Source: Pedobacter jeongneungensis
GTDB lineage: Bacteria > Bacteroidota > Bacteroidia > Sphingobacteriales > Sphingobacteriaceae
DNA: 64,000 bases
Assembly (NCBI RefSeq): GCF_000633455.1
Contig: NZ_AYMG01000038.1
Location: 186,001 to 250,000 of the forward strand
Direction of reading: 5' to 3'
Shown: in pieces, positions 20,117 to 29,050 of the stretch
Numbering within the stretch: the first letter of the stretch is position 1
How the letters are laid out: each line of letters opens with the position of its first letter
The notes under the pieces: model-generated
Databases searched by the model: none
What the model was told of the DNA's origin: nothing
What the model saw: only the letters and a program-made list of their open reading frames with translations
Made by a program: the position numbers and the translations under genes

Positions 20117-20473
20117 TTGACAATTAATTTCAATGAAAACCCGTACCTTATTGTTGACGATGATGAATTGGTACTTAATTCTCTTCAAATGTTTCTCACC
20201 AATGAGAAATGTTTGGGAACGGTGACCAATCCCGACCTTATTTATGCGGCAATATCAGATTTTGACCCCTAGGACATCATTCTGGATATTCGATTTGATC
20301 ACGAGGATGGGCGGACAATTTGTGATAAACTTGTATTAAATAAGGAAACCGCACACATCTATATCATGCTACTTACAGCACTAAGTTATTATGAAATTGC
20401 GACAACAGATTGCATTGCTGCTGCTATTACAGGTAAGCCGTATAAGGGTAGTCCACTGCTTAACACCCATTAA
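20117..20473 (+). pseudogene. Response-regulator receiver domain broken by an amber stop
   Basis: The frame reads as a CheY-like receiver: a start region with LIVDDDELVLNSLQMFL (acidic pocket), then DP, then TAG at 20270-20272, then DIILDIRFDHEDGRTIC, which holds the phosphoacceptor-Asp strand, and later IMLLTAL and GKPYKG with the conserved Lys. The frame is open on both sides of the single TAG to a TAA at 20471. No ATG precedes it in frame; TTG at 20117 is the best start. It is probably dead. The intact regulator on the minus strand at 20681 is a likely relative. Confidence 0.75.
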
Positions 20474-20680
20474 TGCAGATAAATACCTAACAGACACATC
20501 TTTAAGAGTGTATTTTGGTTTATTCTGATAATTAATTATCAGACAATTAGCCAAGATTCGTTTGCCTTATAATGAATGTATTTTGTATTCAGAATCGACC
20601 TGTTGCTGGCTGTAAACATTAATGAATTTACTTATACGGATTAACCTAGATTTCTCATAGTAAAAACTTCCAGATTAAGA

Positions 20681-21052
20681 TTATGTCTCGTCTTGTAAGA
20701 GCATTTGTATTTTATCTAAAATATCCTCATTGCCAAAAGGTTTATCAATATAGTCATCTGCAAAGACTGGCTTACCTGCGTTATCAAGATGATAATCTAT
20801 CACTCCAGACATTAGAATAATGGGTTTATTTTGAAAATCTTTGTTGCTTTTCAAAAGTGAACAAATTTCCCGCCCGTCTTCACATCCTAGAATGACATCG
20901 ATAAGGAAAAGATCAGGAACAGAATATTTCAAGTAATCAAACATTCCTTTAGACGTAGTTGCGGTGTTCACACGATAGCCTGCCTGAGAAAAAAGTGTAC
21001 CCAAAGCTTCTAAAATCTCAGGATTATCATCTAAAATAAATATTAATATCAT
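20681..21052 (-). CDS. Single-domain response regulator (CheY-like)
   Basis: A 123-aa receiver with no output domain. Visible: the acidic pair in FILDDNPEI, the phosphoacceptor Asp in DLFLIDVILG, the Ser in PIILMSG and the Lys in IDKPFGNED. I start it at 21052; an in-frame ATG nine codons upstream (21079) is also possible. It should relay phosphate from one of the nearby histidine kinases. It is transcribed away from the kinase genes. Confidence 0.88.
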   Translation of the reverse strand: MILIFILDDNPEILEALGTLFSQAGYRVNTATTSKGMFDYLKYSVPDLFLIDVILGCEDGREICSLLKSNKDFQNKPIILMSGVIDYHLDNAGKPVFADDYIDKPFGNEDILDKIQMLLQDET

Positions 21053-21079
21053 TTTTTGGGACACAAATATAATGATCAA

Positions 21080-21418
21080 ACATATTAAAAAATAAATATT
21101 GACAAAACCAAGATTTCTACATAACTGTTTTGTTCATGTACGTAATGCCAATAAAGAAGTGGTTGTGAACCCAAGATGGTCCTATATACCTTTTAATACG
21201 CACAATTGAAAAAGTTCAAAAAAAGGGATTAGCAGATAAATACTACAGCTTGAATTAGCCGACAACCTTTAGTTGTGATCAGCATATAAATTTTTGGAAG
21301 ATGCTAATTTTCTTAGTAGTTTTGAGAGGCAAGCTAATGTTAGGGACAACAAGAGGCTGAGATGCCCTTGCTTAACAATATTTTGTAACCATAATATAGT
21401 AATCATAAAGCATTTAGA
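21080..21418. other. Divergent intergenic region before the first kinase gene
   Basis: No gene or clear hairpin. It should contain promoters for the response regulator (minus) and the histidine kinase (plus). The kinase has no ATG start, so a leader feature here could matter. Confidence 0.4.
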
Positions 21419-23152
21419 TTGAATAAATTTTCTAATTCAAGTGACCCGGCACCAATGGTCGCGGCCGATATCGTAAAACTTCTAACTGAAGGCGTTCAGG
21501 CCACCGTTATATTTTCCTCAAGGGAAATGCACATCGGTTTCATAAACAAAGCTATGCTTGAACTTTGGAACAGGAAATCGATAATACTTGGCTCAAGACT
21601 TGCCGTTGAGGCTCCGGAGTTTGATAAATTTATTCCAATCCTTCAGGAGGTCTGGGACACCGGGACGGCTTTTGTAGCAGCCGAGGTCTTTGCAGATATC
21701 AATCATGATGGAAAACTAATTCCAACTCCTTTCGATATCGAGTACAGGCCTATTCTTGATGTTACGGGAAATACGATAGCCATCATCAATTCTGCAATGC
21801 CTGTGAATGAACGCATGGAAAAAAGCGAAGCTTTAAGAGATAAGGCGGTTGAAGAAAGACTATTGAATGTCAGTCTGGAAGATAAAAACGAGCAGCTGAA
21901 TGCGGTAAATCAACAGCTTGAAGCATTAAATAAAGAATATGTTGCCACCAATGAAGAATTAAAAAAACTTAATGAGCAATTGGCGGCATTAAATGAAGAG
22001 TACAACGCCTCGAATGAAGAGTTACACCTTACACTCGAAGAAGTTGCGGTGCTGAACGAACGATATAATATTTCTAATCTCGTTTTACAGGAATTGAATG
22101 AAGACCTCAACCGAAACCGCACGCAGCTGACCAACGCCCTGCGGGCAGCCAGTCTCGGAAGTTACGACCTTGATATAGCGTCTGGCCTAATGGAATGTAG
22201 CGATCAATGCAAGCTCAACTTTGGCAGGCCACCAGAGCAGAGGTTTGACTTTAGCGACCTGCAACAATGTATACTTGCCGAATACAGGGATATTTTTTAT
22301 GAGAAGGTGCAGCAGGCAATTTCTGAAAAGTCTTCATTTAATATTGAATATCAGATACAGTGGCCAGACGGAGCGCTTCATTGGATCCAGGCCAATGGTA
22401 CCCCCCAATTTGATTCTTCCGGGACTGCTGTTCAGATTATTGGCGTTACTAAACTTATAACCGAGAAGAAAAATTACCAGGCTAAGAAAGATGAATTTCT
22501 TTCAGTAGCCAGCCACGAACTCAAAACTCCGATTACTGTTCTCAAAGCAAATCTTCAGCTTCTTGATAGGCTAAAGTCGAAGATTGAAAATACTACTGCA
22601 GTATCATTAATCGACTCGTGCAATAGAAGTATGGATAAGATAAACGTGATGCTTGTTGAGCTTTTAGATGTCAGCAAATATGCAGATGGAAAAATTGAAC
22701 TGAACTTAAGCACCTTCAACGTCAATGATTTTTTACAAAATTCCGTTCTACACCTTCCTTTTGAGGAGTTGCATAAAGTTGAACTTAATTCTCTAAAGTT
22801 AGAAATTACAGCTGATGAAAACAGATTGGAACAGGTAATGATTAATTTTATAAACAATGCTATAAAGTATGCTGCAAGCAGCGAAAAAATTATTATTTCC
22901 GCGACTGAACATGAAAATCGTGTGAAGTTTTCTGTCCAGGATTTTGGCGATGGTATTGAAGTAGAAGATAGCAAAATGCTATTTGATAGATATTGGCAGG
23001 GAGACAAAAAGGGGAAAAACAGTGATGGACTTGGTCTTGGTTTATACATCTGCGCAGAAATTGTCTCAAAGCATAAGGGGACAATAGGCGTGGACAGTAT
23101 TCCAGGTAGTGGTAGCCTCTTTTGGTTTGAGGTTCCTAAATCACAACATTAA
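21419..23152 (+). CDS. Cytoplasmic PAS-domain sensor histidine kinase with long coiled coil
   Basis: A 577-aa soluble kinase with no membrane segment. Residues 15-130 look PAS-like, 135-235 form a long coiled coil with about 21-residue repeats (LEALNKEYVATNEEL, LAALNEEYNASNEEL, VAVLNERYNISN), 240-347 form a second PAS domain, HisKA has SVASHELKTP with His366, and HATPase_c runs about 465-575 with N, G1 and G2 boxes (FINNAIKYA, DFGDGI, GLGLGLY). The only suitable start is TTG at 21419. It precedes a second PAS kinase on the same strand and should feed the nearby single-domain regulators. Confidence 0.92.
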   Translation: MNKFSNSSDPAPMVAADIVKLLTEGVQATVIFSSREMHIGFINKAMLELWNRKSIILGSRLAVEAPEFDKFIPILQEVWDTGTAFVAAEVFADINHDGKLIPTPFDIEYRPILDVTGNTIAIINSAMPVNERMEKSEALRDKAVEERLLNVSLEDKNEQLNAVNQQLEALNKEYVATNEELKKLNEQLAALNEEYNASNEELHLTLEEVAVLNERYNISNLVLQELNEDLNRNRTQLTNALRAASLGSYDLDIASGLMECSDQCKLNFGRPPEQRFDFSDLQQCILAEYRDIFYEKVQQAISEKSSFNIEYQIQWPDGALHWIQANGTPQFDSSGTAVQIIGVTKLITEKKNYQAKKDEFLSVASHELKTPITVLKANLQLLDRLKSKIENTTAVSLIDSCNRSMDKINVMLVELLDVSKYADGKIELNLSTFNVNDFLQNSVLHLPFEELHKVELNSLKLEITADENRLEQVMINFINNAIKYAASSEKIIISATEHENRVKFSVQDFGDGIEVEDSKMLFDRYWQGDKKGKNSDGLGLGLYICAEIVSKHKGTIGVDSIPGSGSLFWFEVPKSQH

Positions 23153-23276
23153 CGCTTGCTAAGTACCCTATCTAAAATCATTTAAAACATTTCCAAGAGC
23201 CGATTGTTTACTAGAATATTTTTCCGCTGTGTATTCTCGATTACTCGGCAAGTCATCATAAAAAACCAAGTAAGCA

Positions 23277-24833
23277 TTGAATACATTCCAAAAAGGTAAG
23301 TTTTTGTTCTCTGGAACTTCAACGACTGAAAGCCTTGAACTCTTAACAAAGGCCCTGGATGCCTCCATATCCGGCATTATATTAACTGATAACAACCAGC
23401 CTGATAATCCCATTGTTTATTGTAACGTGGCCTTTGAGAAGATGACAGGGTATGATCGAAACGAAATTATTGGCCATAACTGCAGGTTCTTACAGGCCGA
23501 TGACAGGAATCAAAAAGAAAGAGATATATTGAAAAAGGCGATACATGAGGGGACTGAGTGCACTGTCGATATAAGAAATTATAAAAAAGACGGAGACTTG
23601 TTCTGGAATGAACTTTACATGGCACCGGTGAAAAATTCTTCTGGTGAGGTAACGCACTTCATTGGCGTTCAAAATGACATTACCCTAAGAAAAAAAGCTG
23701 AGCAGGACCTTCGCCAGCAAAAGGCGTTCATGGAAAAGAAAGTTGAGGAGCGGACATTGGCGTTGCGGGATAGTGAAGCTTTTCTGACGAGTATAATTGA
23801 AACTGTCCGTGAGGGCTTGCTCGTTTTAGACCCTGATTTTACCGTTCTTAGCGCCAATAACCATTTTATTAAGACCTTTAAAGTTACGACTGAAGAGACG
23901 GTTGGCAGGGAGTTGTACGCCTTGGGGAACAACCAATGGGATATCCCAAAATTGCGAGAACTCCTGGTAAAAATATTACCTACAAATAACCCAGTAGTGG
24001 ACTTTGAAGTGGAACACGATTTCCCACACATCGGCAGAAAGCTCATGCTTTTAAATGCATATAGAATAGAATTAGAAGGTTCATATAAGGATCAGATATT
24101 GCTAGCCATAGAAGATATTACCGACCGAAAGGAAATCGAGAGACGAAAAGATGACTTTCTCTCTATAGCCAGCCATGAATTAAAAACTCCTTTAACCACG
24201 ATTAAGGGTTATATGCAAGTGTTACAGAAAAATGTACCACAAAATGCACCTGAGAAGTTCAATACTACTTTGGAAAAAATTAGTCAGTATATTGATCGCT
24301 TAAATAATCTGATTTCAGAGTTATTGGACGTTTCAAGGATACAAACCGGGAATATTGAACTGCATGAGGCAAGTATTGATTTTGACAAAATGGTATCTGA
24401 GGTTATCGAAGGCATACAAGCCTCTGCGCACAATCATAGAATTGTGCTTAAAGGGCAGACCGGGGAGACTGTCTTAGCGGACGAATCCCACATTATACAG
24501 GTATTAAATAATCTTTTATCAAATGCGATTAAATATGGGCCGGATTCAGAGCTGGTCGAAGTTCACATTTCTAATGTTAGCGAGTACGTCAAAGTATCTG
24601 TTAAAGATTTTGGCGTAGGCATGAATGCCGAAGATAAGAAAAGGGTATTTGAGCGTTTTTTCCGGGGTACTGAGGTCCAGAAAAGATTTCCTGGAATGGG
24701 TATAGGTCTTTATGTTTGTGATCAGATTATCAAAAACCACAAAGGAACATTGTGGGTGGAAAGTGAGAAAGGGCAAGGCTCCACATTTAGTTTTACTTTA
24801 CCAAAAAACGGGAAGGGTGCTAATAATGGATAA
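23277..24833 (+). CDS. LOV-domain (blue-light) sensor histidine kinase
   Basis: A 518-aa soluble kinase. Residues 20-135 form a LOV-type PAS domain with the full FMN signature: GHNCRFLQ with Cys69 as the adduct-forming residue, NY at Asn101, FWN at Asn111 and FIGVQ at Gln132. A helix (138-160) leads to a second PAS domain (about 165-285), HisKA with SIASHELKTP (His300), and HATPase_c (about 400-512; LLSNAIKYG, DFGVGM, GMGIGLY). The start is TTG at 23277. The stop overlaps the start of a response-regulator gene by 8 nt. The light response is inferred from the motif; nothing shows that it binds FMN. Confidence 0.9.
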   Translation: MNTFQKGKFLFSGTSTTESLELLTKALDASISGIILTDNNQPDNPIVYCNVAFEKMTGYDRNEIIGHNCRFLQADDRNQKERDILKKAIHEGTECTVDIRNYKKDGDLFWNELYMAPVKNSSGEVTHFIGVQNDITLRKKAEQDLRQQKAFMEKKVEERTLALRDSEAFLTSIIETVREGLLVLDPDFTVLSANNHFIKTFKVTTEETVGRELYALGNNQWDIPKLRELLVKILPTNNPVVDFEVEHDFPHIGRKLMLLNAYRIELEGSYKDQILLAIEDITDRKEIERRKDDFLSIASHELKTPLTTIKGYMQVLQKNVPQNAPEKFNTTLEKISQYIDRLNNLISELLDVSRIQTGNIELHEASIDFDKMVSEVIEGIQASAHNHRIVLKGQTGETVLADESHIIQVLNNLLSNAIKYGPDSELVEVHISNVSEYVKVSVKDFGVGMNAEDKKRVFERFFRGTEVQKRFPGMGIGLYVCDQIIKNHKGTLWVESEKGQGSTFSFTLPKNGKGANNG

Positions 24834-25188
24834 CAAAAAAATCTTAATATGTGATGACGATGAAGGAATCCTTGATGTATTGGAGCTTATATTAGAAGAA
24901 ACAGGGCATACCGTTATACCGGAACAAAATAGTTTGAATGTTAGGTCAATACTTGATAAACATAGTCCCGATTTAGTAATTTTAGATCTATGGATGCCTG
25001 TACTTTCAGGGGATCAGTTGCTCAGCATGATCAGGAATAGTCCCTCATACAGCAATCTACCAGTGATCATAATTTCTGCAAGCACAGATGGACAAGAGAT
25101 TGCGATGAATCATCGTGCATCAGCTTTTATCGCTAAACCTTTCGATTATGAAAACTTAATTTCTGTAGTAAATAAATTTTTGGATTAA
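24826..25188 (+). CDS. Single-domain response regulator coupled to the LOV kinase
   Basis: A 120-aa receiver with the acidic trio DDD at 10-12, phosphoacceptor Asp54 (LVILDLWMP), a Ser in IIISAS and Lys in IAKPFDYE. Its ATG lies inside the last codons of the LOV kinase gene (8-nt overlap), so the two are translationally coupled and this is the best candidate for the kinase's direct phosphate acceptor. It has no DNA-binding domain, so the output must be by protein contact. Confidence 0.93.
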   Translation: MDNKKILICDDDEGILDVLELILEETGHTVIPEQNSLNVRSILDKHSPDLVILDLWMPVLSGDQLLSMIRNSPSYSNLPVIIISASTDGQEIAMNHRASAFIAKPFDYENLISVVNKFLD

Positions 25189-25203
25189 AAGAGCCTGATG
25201 AAT

Positions 25204-25572
25204 TCAAGATAGGGCATTGGCGATTTGAAATTTTACCTGACTTAAAAAGAAGTCGATATCAAATGGCTTTTGAACAAATCCCTCCGCATCGCAGCCTCTG
25301 GTGACTTCTTTAATACTTGCATGAGCACTCATTATAATGACCGGGGCTGTGGATAAACTGCTGTGAGATTTTATATTGCCGCAAACTTCAATACCTGAAC
25401 CATCCGGTAACATCACATCCAGAATAAAAAGATCAGGAACCTCGTTTATATCCCTGTTCATGAAATCACTTACATTTGCAAATGAGACTACGCTATAGTT
25501 TTCAGACTCCAGGATCATCGTCACCATCTCTCTAATACCTTCATCATCCTCCAAAATAAATATTTTTCCCAT
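25204..25572 (-). CDS. Single-domain response regulator (CheY-like)
   Basis: A 122-aa receiver with acidic residues EDDE at 8-11, phosphoacceptor Asp52 (LFILDVMLP), the Ser in IIMSAH and Lys in VQKPFDID. It converges on the previous regulator gene with a 15-bp gap. With the regulator at 20681, the one at 24826 and the broken one at 20117 it makes four receivers around two kinases, which suggests a branched phosphorelay or phosphate sink. Confidence 0.93.
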   Translation of the reverse strand: MGKIFILEDDEGIREMVTMILESENYSVVSFANVSDFMNRDINEVPDLFILDVMLPDGSGIEVCGNIKSHSSLSTAPVIIMSAHASIKEVTRGCDAEGFVQKPFDIDFFLSQVKFQIANALS

Positions 25573-25756
25573 TTTAAGCTACATCAATTAACCGATTTTA
25601 AATACTCTACCTGTGTAAAAGGGAAGCCCCAAATTGGCTGAGGCTTCCATATTACAATTAAACTAATTATCCTTATTTATTTTTCTAACCTGATTTTAAT
25701 TTGATTTGTTTTAAAAAATTTACATTAATCAATCATAATTGATAAAAATCAAATAT

Positions 25757-27247
25757 CTATTGCTCAGCGAAAGTCCAGACAGAAACAGATCCTGCCTCAC
25801 AGGTGAAGTCTCCCCAGCCATCTTCTCCGATTACAACCTCTTGCTGAACATGACCTAAAAAATCTGTAAACCTTTTTCCGGCGAACTTTTTCCCGACTTC
25901 CATCCTTTTTAAACCTGCATCACCATTAGATAGAACTACTGCAAGTCCAGAGTTTGTATGCTCCTCATCCCCTTCCCTGGTCCATCCGATGCAGCTAGGG
26001 AAATCGAAATAATCTGTTTGCACTCCGTATGCCTTATCCCTTCTGAGTGAAAGTAGATTTTCCAATTGGGGAAGAGGTTCCATAGTCACTTCGTGGTCAA
26101 AGCCGTCTGTTCCAGTATCAGTATAGCTCGAACCATATACATCAGAATAAAAAACACAAGGGTACCCTGATTCCCGAAGAAGTATTATAGCATATGCGTG
26201 GGCCCGAAACCACGGTTCCACGGTCTGTTCTAAAGATTGTAATGGCTGTGTATCATGGTTTTCAACCAGTGTTACAGCAAGTTCCGGCCTTGCTTCAACC
26301 AAGCTACCGTGCAGAATTGTTGTCAAGTCAAATTCATTACCCGCTTTGGAAGCACGCGAGAAATTGGCCTGAAGACAGGCATCAAATAATGACATCCTGC
26401 CACCAGTCGCTTCAATATAATCCAGCATGGAGCCGAGATCGTATGGCGACCAGTATTCTCCAACGGTAAAAAGTTCCTCACCAGTTTCCTCCCTTAGAAA
26501 ATCGAGCCATTCATTGTAAAATTCAGCCGGCATGTGTTTGATGGCATCCAGTCTAAAACCATCGAAACCCACCGTGTGGTAGAACCACAAACCCCAGCGC
26601 TTCAATTCCTCCCTTACCGCCGGATTTCTAAAATCTATATCCGTTAGCATCAAATAGTCATAGTTTCCATTTTCAGTATCGAGTACATTTTCCCATCCCT
26701 CACCATACTGATTTTGGATACTGTATACTGCTGTTTCTTCCGTTCTTGCATCATAATCAACTCCGGTAAAACACTGGAAATCCCATTTAAATTCTGAATA
26801 CTTTCCACCCCGGCCTGGATAGTCAAATTTTGTAAAAGCATCTATCTCAAAAGGTTCGGAAATAAATTCATTCCTGTTCTCAGGATTGACTTTTCTAACT
26901 ATAACCGGTTCGTAGTCATCTGCACCACCAAGGTGATTCAAAACAATATCTGCATAAACCTGGATGCCCGCTTCTCTGGCGTGCTTTACCGCCTCAAGAT
27001 ATTCGTCTTTGGTTCCATATTTTGTTGCAACGCTGCCTTTCTGATCGAATTCTCCAAGGTCATAAAGATCATATGAATCATAACCTGTTGATTGAGATCC
27101 TTCCATGCCTTTATGGGCCGGAGGAAGCCATATCGCGTCAATGCCAATTTCTTTCAGGCGGGTTGCATCTTCTTTAACTTTTCTCCAAAGGCTTCCATCT
27201 TTTGGATAGTACCATTCGAAATACTGCAGCATCGTATTATTTTCCAT
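25757..27247 (-). CDS. amyA: Cytoplasmic alpha-amylase, GH13
   Basis: A 496-aa glycoside hydrolase that cleaves internal alpha-1,4 bonds of starch or glycogen. It has no signal peptide, so it should act in the cytoplasm on glycogen or imported maltodextrin. The GH13 blocks are present: ADIVLNHLGG, GFDGFRLDAIKHM (nucleophile Asp in RLD), GEYWSP (acid/base Glu) and VENHDTQ (third carboxylate). Length and the N-terminal TMLQYFEWYYP match the bacterial cytoplasmic AmyA/GH13_5 group. It stands alone on the minus strand beside the stress genes. Confidence 0.95.
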   Translation of the reverse strand: MENNTMLQYFEWYYPKDGSLWRKVKEDATRLKEIGIDAIWLPPAHKGMEGSQSTGYDSYDLYDLGEFDQKGSVATKYGTKDEYLEAVKHAREAGIQVYADIVLNHLGGADDYEPVIVRKVNPENRNEFISEPFEIDAFTKFDYPGRGGKYSEFKWDFQCFTGVDYDARTEETAVYSIQNQYGEGWENVLDTENGNYDYLMLTDIDFRNPAVREELKRWGLWFYHTVGFDGFRLDAIKHMPAEFYNEWLDFLREETGEELFTVGEYWSPYDLGSMLDYIEATGGRMSLFDACLQANFSRASKAGNEFDLTTILHGSLVEARPELAVTLVENHDTQPLQSLEQTVEPWFRAHAYAIILLRESGYPCVFYSDVYGSSYTDTGTDGFDHEVTMEPLPQLENLLSLRRDKAYGVQTDYFDFPSCIGWTREGDEEHTNSGLAVVLSNGDAGLKRMEVGKKFAGKRFTDFLGHVQQEVVIGEDGWGDFTCEAGSVSVWTFAEQ

Positions 27248-27586
27248 CTATTTTTTTTACCATAGAACTGGAATTATTAAAAATTGTTTGAAAGAAATTA
27301 CGGTGGACGCTACATGTCATCAGGCAGGAAAAATAAACTGGTTTTAGGATGTGAAAATAGGCTGTAGAGCATATAGAAAACTTGCAACTTTGTTGTCACA
27401 TAGCTTACATTAACTATAGAGTTTTAGCAATTACAATATTTTTTCCTTTCTCGTTATATATGCTCAAATTTCTCGAGGGACCTTCGTTTCAAGCTATCAT
27501 TTTTCAGGTAAGTTACAAGACTGCAAATATTTTCTGGAATTAAAGTCAAGACAAACTATACGATGTTATATTTTATTATAGACTCA

Positions 27587-27724
27587 AAATCAGGTAAAAA
27601 ATCTTTGTGCCATGCATGCTGTGGCGAACAATGTTAATGGACGAGATTCCGGTATTATTCGTTATCTTTTGATTGAGCGGATTGCACGCAGTACTAGCGT
27701 GACGGAAAAATCTTTACCTGATTT
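27587..27724. repeat. 138-bp stretch bounded by 12-bp inverted repeats
   Basis: AAATCAGGTAAA at 27587-27598 and its exact reverse complement at 27713-27724. The inner flanks stay partly complementary beyond the 12 bp. The size and ends would fit a MITE-like insertion or a long-range RNA stem. No target duplication is evident and no second copy occurs in the window. Confidence 0.45.
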
Positions 27725-27874
27725 AAAAGTAATTTTAATTCTTAATATCCCCAATTAAGCTCTATTTCAAATAACAAAAACTGGCCAACAAATCTGCTTG
27801 TAAGTATCCTGTCAATCTTGATTAGGAGTATAGAAAATAGCACGCAAACCCAAATAGGTCTATATATCAAATGG

Positions 27875-27899
27875 CAGAACTGCTTTCGAAACAGTTCTG
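27875..27899 (+). promoter_or_regulatory. Hairpin upstream of the ECF sigma gene
   Basis: CAGAACTG (27875-27882) and CAGTTCTG (27892-27899) pair perfectly around a 9-nt loop that itself contains the palindrome TTTCGAAA. There is no T tract after it, so it is not a terminator. It lies 65 bp before the sigma gene start and could be an operator or 5'-leader stem. Confidence 0.4.
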
Positions 27900-27963
27900 G
27901 GCGCGTCTGGAGGTGCTGGGTTCTATAGCCTTAGCATAAATAAATATTGGTCTATAATTTGCT

Positions 27964-28524
27964 ATGGTAAATGCAGTATCTAACCAAAACTTTATGACTA
28001 CTACAGAATTCAGTAAACAAACATCCATGTTGGCACCACATCTTCTTCAATTCGCAATGAGATATACAAACGACAGCGAAAATGCCCATGATCTAATTCA
28101 GGACACCATGGTAAAAGCATTTAAATATCATGCACAATTTGAAGAAGTCAGTAACTTAAAGGGTTGGTTATTCACCATTATGAAAAATACTTTCATCAAT
28201 GACTATCGCCGGAAAGTTAGATCGCAATCGCTTATCACTAAAACAGACGAGCTCATTTACAGCGACTTAAGTTTAAGCGCGAGCCATAATGGCGCAGAGG
28301 GTTCGATGATAATGAAGGATATCAAAATGGCATTGAAAAGTATCCCCGAATGTTATTCAAAACCGTTCACTAGTCATTTTGAAGGCTTCAAATACCATGA
28401 GATAGCGGAAGAGCTAAATTTGCCTATTGGAACAGTAAAGACCAGGATTCATGTCGCCAGAAAATTATTAAAAGAATATCTTTTGACCTATGCAAAATTT
28501 GACTACAAAAAAGGCATGGCTTAA
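27964..28524 (+). CDS. ECF-type RNA polymerase sigma factor
   Basis: A 186-aa sigma factor with region 2 (about 25-90; NAHDLIQDTMVKAFKYHAQF and NLKGWLFTIMKNTFINDYRR) and region 4 (about 115-170; EGFKYHEIAEELNLPIGTVKTRI). Unlike the three FecR-linked sigma factors here it has no anti-sigma or receptor gene beside it; its neighbours are stress-type proteins (DUF2383, PRC-barrel). It probably controls a general or envelope stress regulon. The first ten residues could be skipped by starting at Met11. Confidence 0.92.
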   Translation: MVNAVSNQNFMTTTEFSKQTSMLAPHLLQFAMRYTNDSENAHDLIQDTMVKAFKYHAQFEEVSNLKGWLFTIMKNTFINDYRRKVRSQSLITKTDELIYSDLSLSASHNGAEGSMIMKDIKMALKSIPECYSKPFTSHFEGFKYHEIAEELNLPIGTVKTRIHVARKLLKEYLLTYAKFDYKKGMA

Positions 28525-28543
28525 TACAAATCCATCATAACAT

Positions 28544-28573
28544 AAAAGCCGCTAAGTATTGCTAGCGGCTTTT
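28544..28573. terminator. Bidirectional terminator
   Basis: An 11-bp perfect stem (AAAAGCCGCTA, 28544-28554, and TAGCGGCTTTT, 28563-28573) with an 8-nt loop. Each arm supplies a T run in its own direction. It lies 20 bp after the sigma gene stop and 22 bp from the stop of the convergent DUF2383 gene, and so serves both. Confidence 0.9.
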
Positions 28574-28594
28574 ATATTTTATAAAGATTTACTT

Positions 28595-29050
28595 TTAAGC
28601 CTGTGCGTCTCTTAAGGCTCTGATGGCATCGTGGCTAATATTAATGTCGCCCTGTTGTTTTAATAACGCGCTTCTAACGTTTTCTCCAAGCTCGTTTTCG
28701 GCAAGCGCATCACGGTATGCTTTTTTGATAGCGTCTTCTCCTCGTTCGCATTCTGCTAAGATGCTGTGACGGTCATCACCGCCGAAACTCGCCTTAATAT
28801 CTATCCATGCTCTGTGCAGAGTTCCCAAGATGGTATTGCCAGTTTCAGGAGTCTCCGCATTTCTGCCAACCAAACCTGCCAGTTCAATCACATTACTACG
28901 GCTATCAGATGAGAGCTTTTCGAAGGTTGCCTTGAGGTCAATATTTTCCTCAGCTAAGTCTGCTGAAGCTTTATCAAAGCCATCAGCTCTGTCATTATTA
29001 ATTTGGATAAGATCGTTTAATATTTCTACTGTTTTTTCTGAATTTTCCAT
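28595..29050 (-). CDS. PA2169/DUF2383 family four-helix-bundle protein
   Basis: A 151-aa all-helical protein. The ferritin-like DUF2383 pattern is visible: EILNDLIQINNDRADGFDKA, then SRSNVIELAGLVGR, a GTLHRAWIDIKASFGG motif and a closing helix pair with ECERGEDAIKKAYRDAL. The family is common in stress-induced gene sets of soil Bacteroidota and its biochemistry is unknown. It is cytoplasmic, with no signal peptide, and sits beside an ECF sigma gene. Confidence 0.9.
   Translation of the reverse strand: MENSEKTVEILNDLIQINNDRADGFDKASADLAEENIDLKATFEKLSSDSRSNVIELAGLVGRNAETPETGNTILGTLHRAWIDIKASFGGDDRHSILAECERGEDAIKKAYRDALAENELGENVRSALLKQQGDINISHDAIRALRDAQA

Larger units (their letters stand above)
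27248..27963. other. Long intergenic region with inverted-repeat element and hairpin
   Basis: No supported gene in 716 bp. It holds a 138-bp stretch bounded by perfect 12-bp inverted repeats (27587-27724) and a hairpin near 27875, listed separately. A 48-codon frame (27612-27758) lies across the repeat unit but has no recognisable features. Confidence 0.5.

Noticed and set aside
27612..27758. 48-codon frame inside the inverted-repeat stretch
   Set aside because: No family feature, and it runs through one repeat arm; kept only as part of the repeat description.
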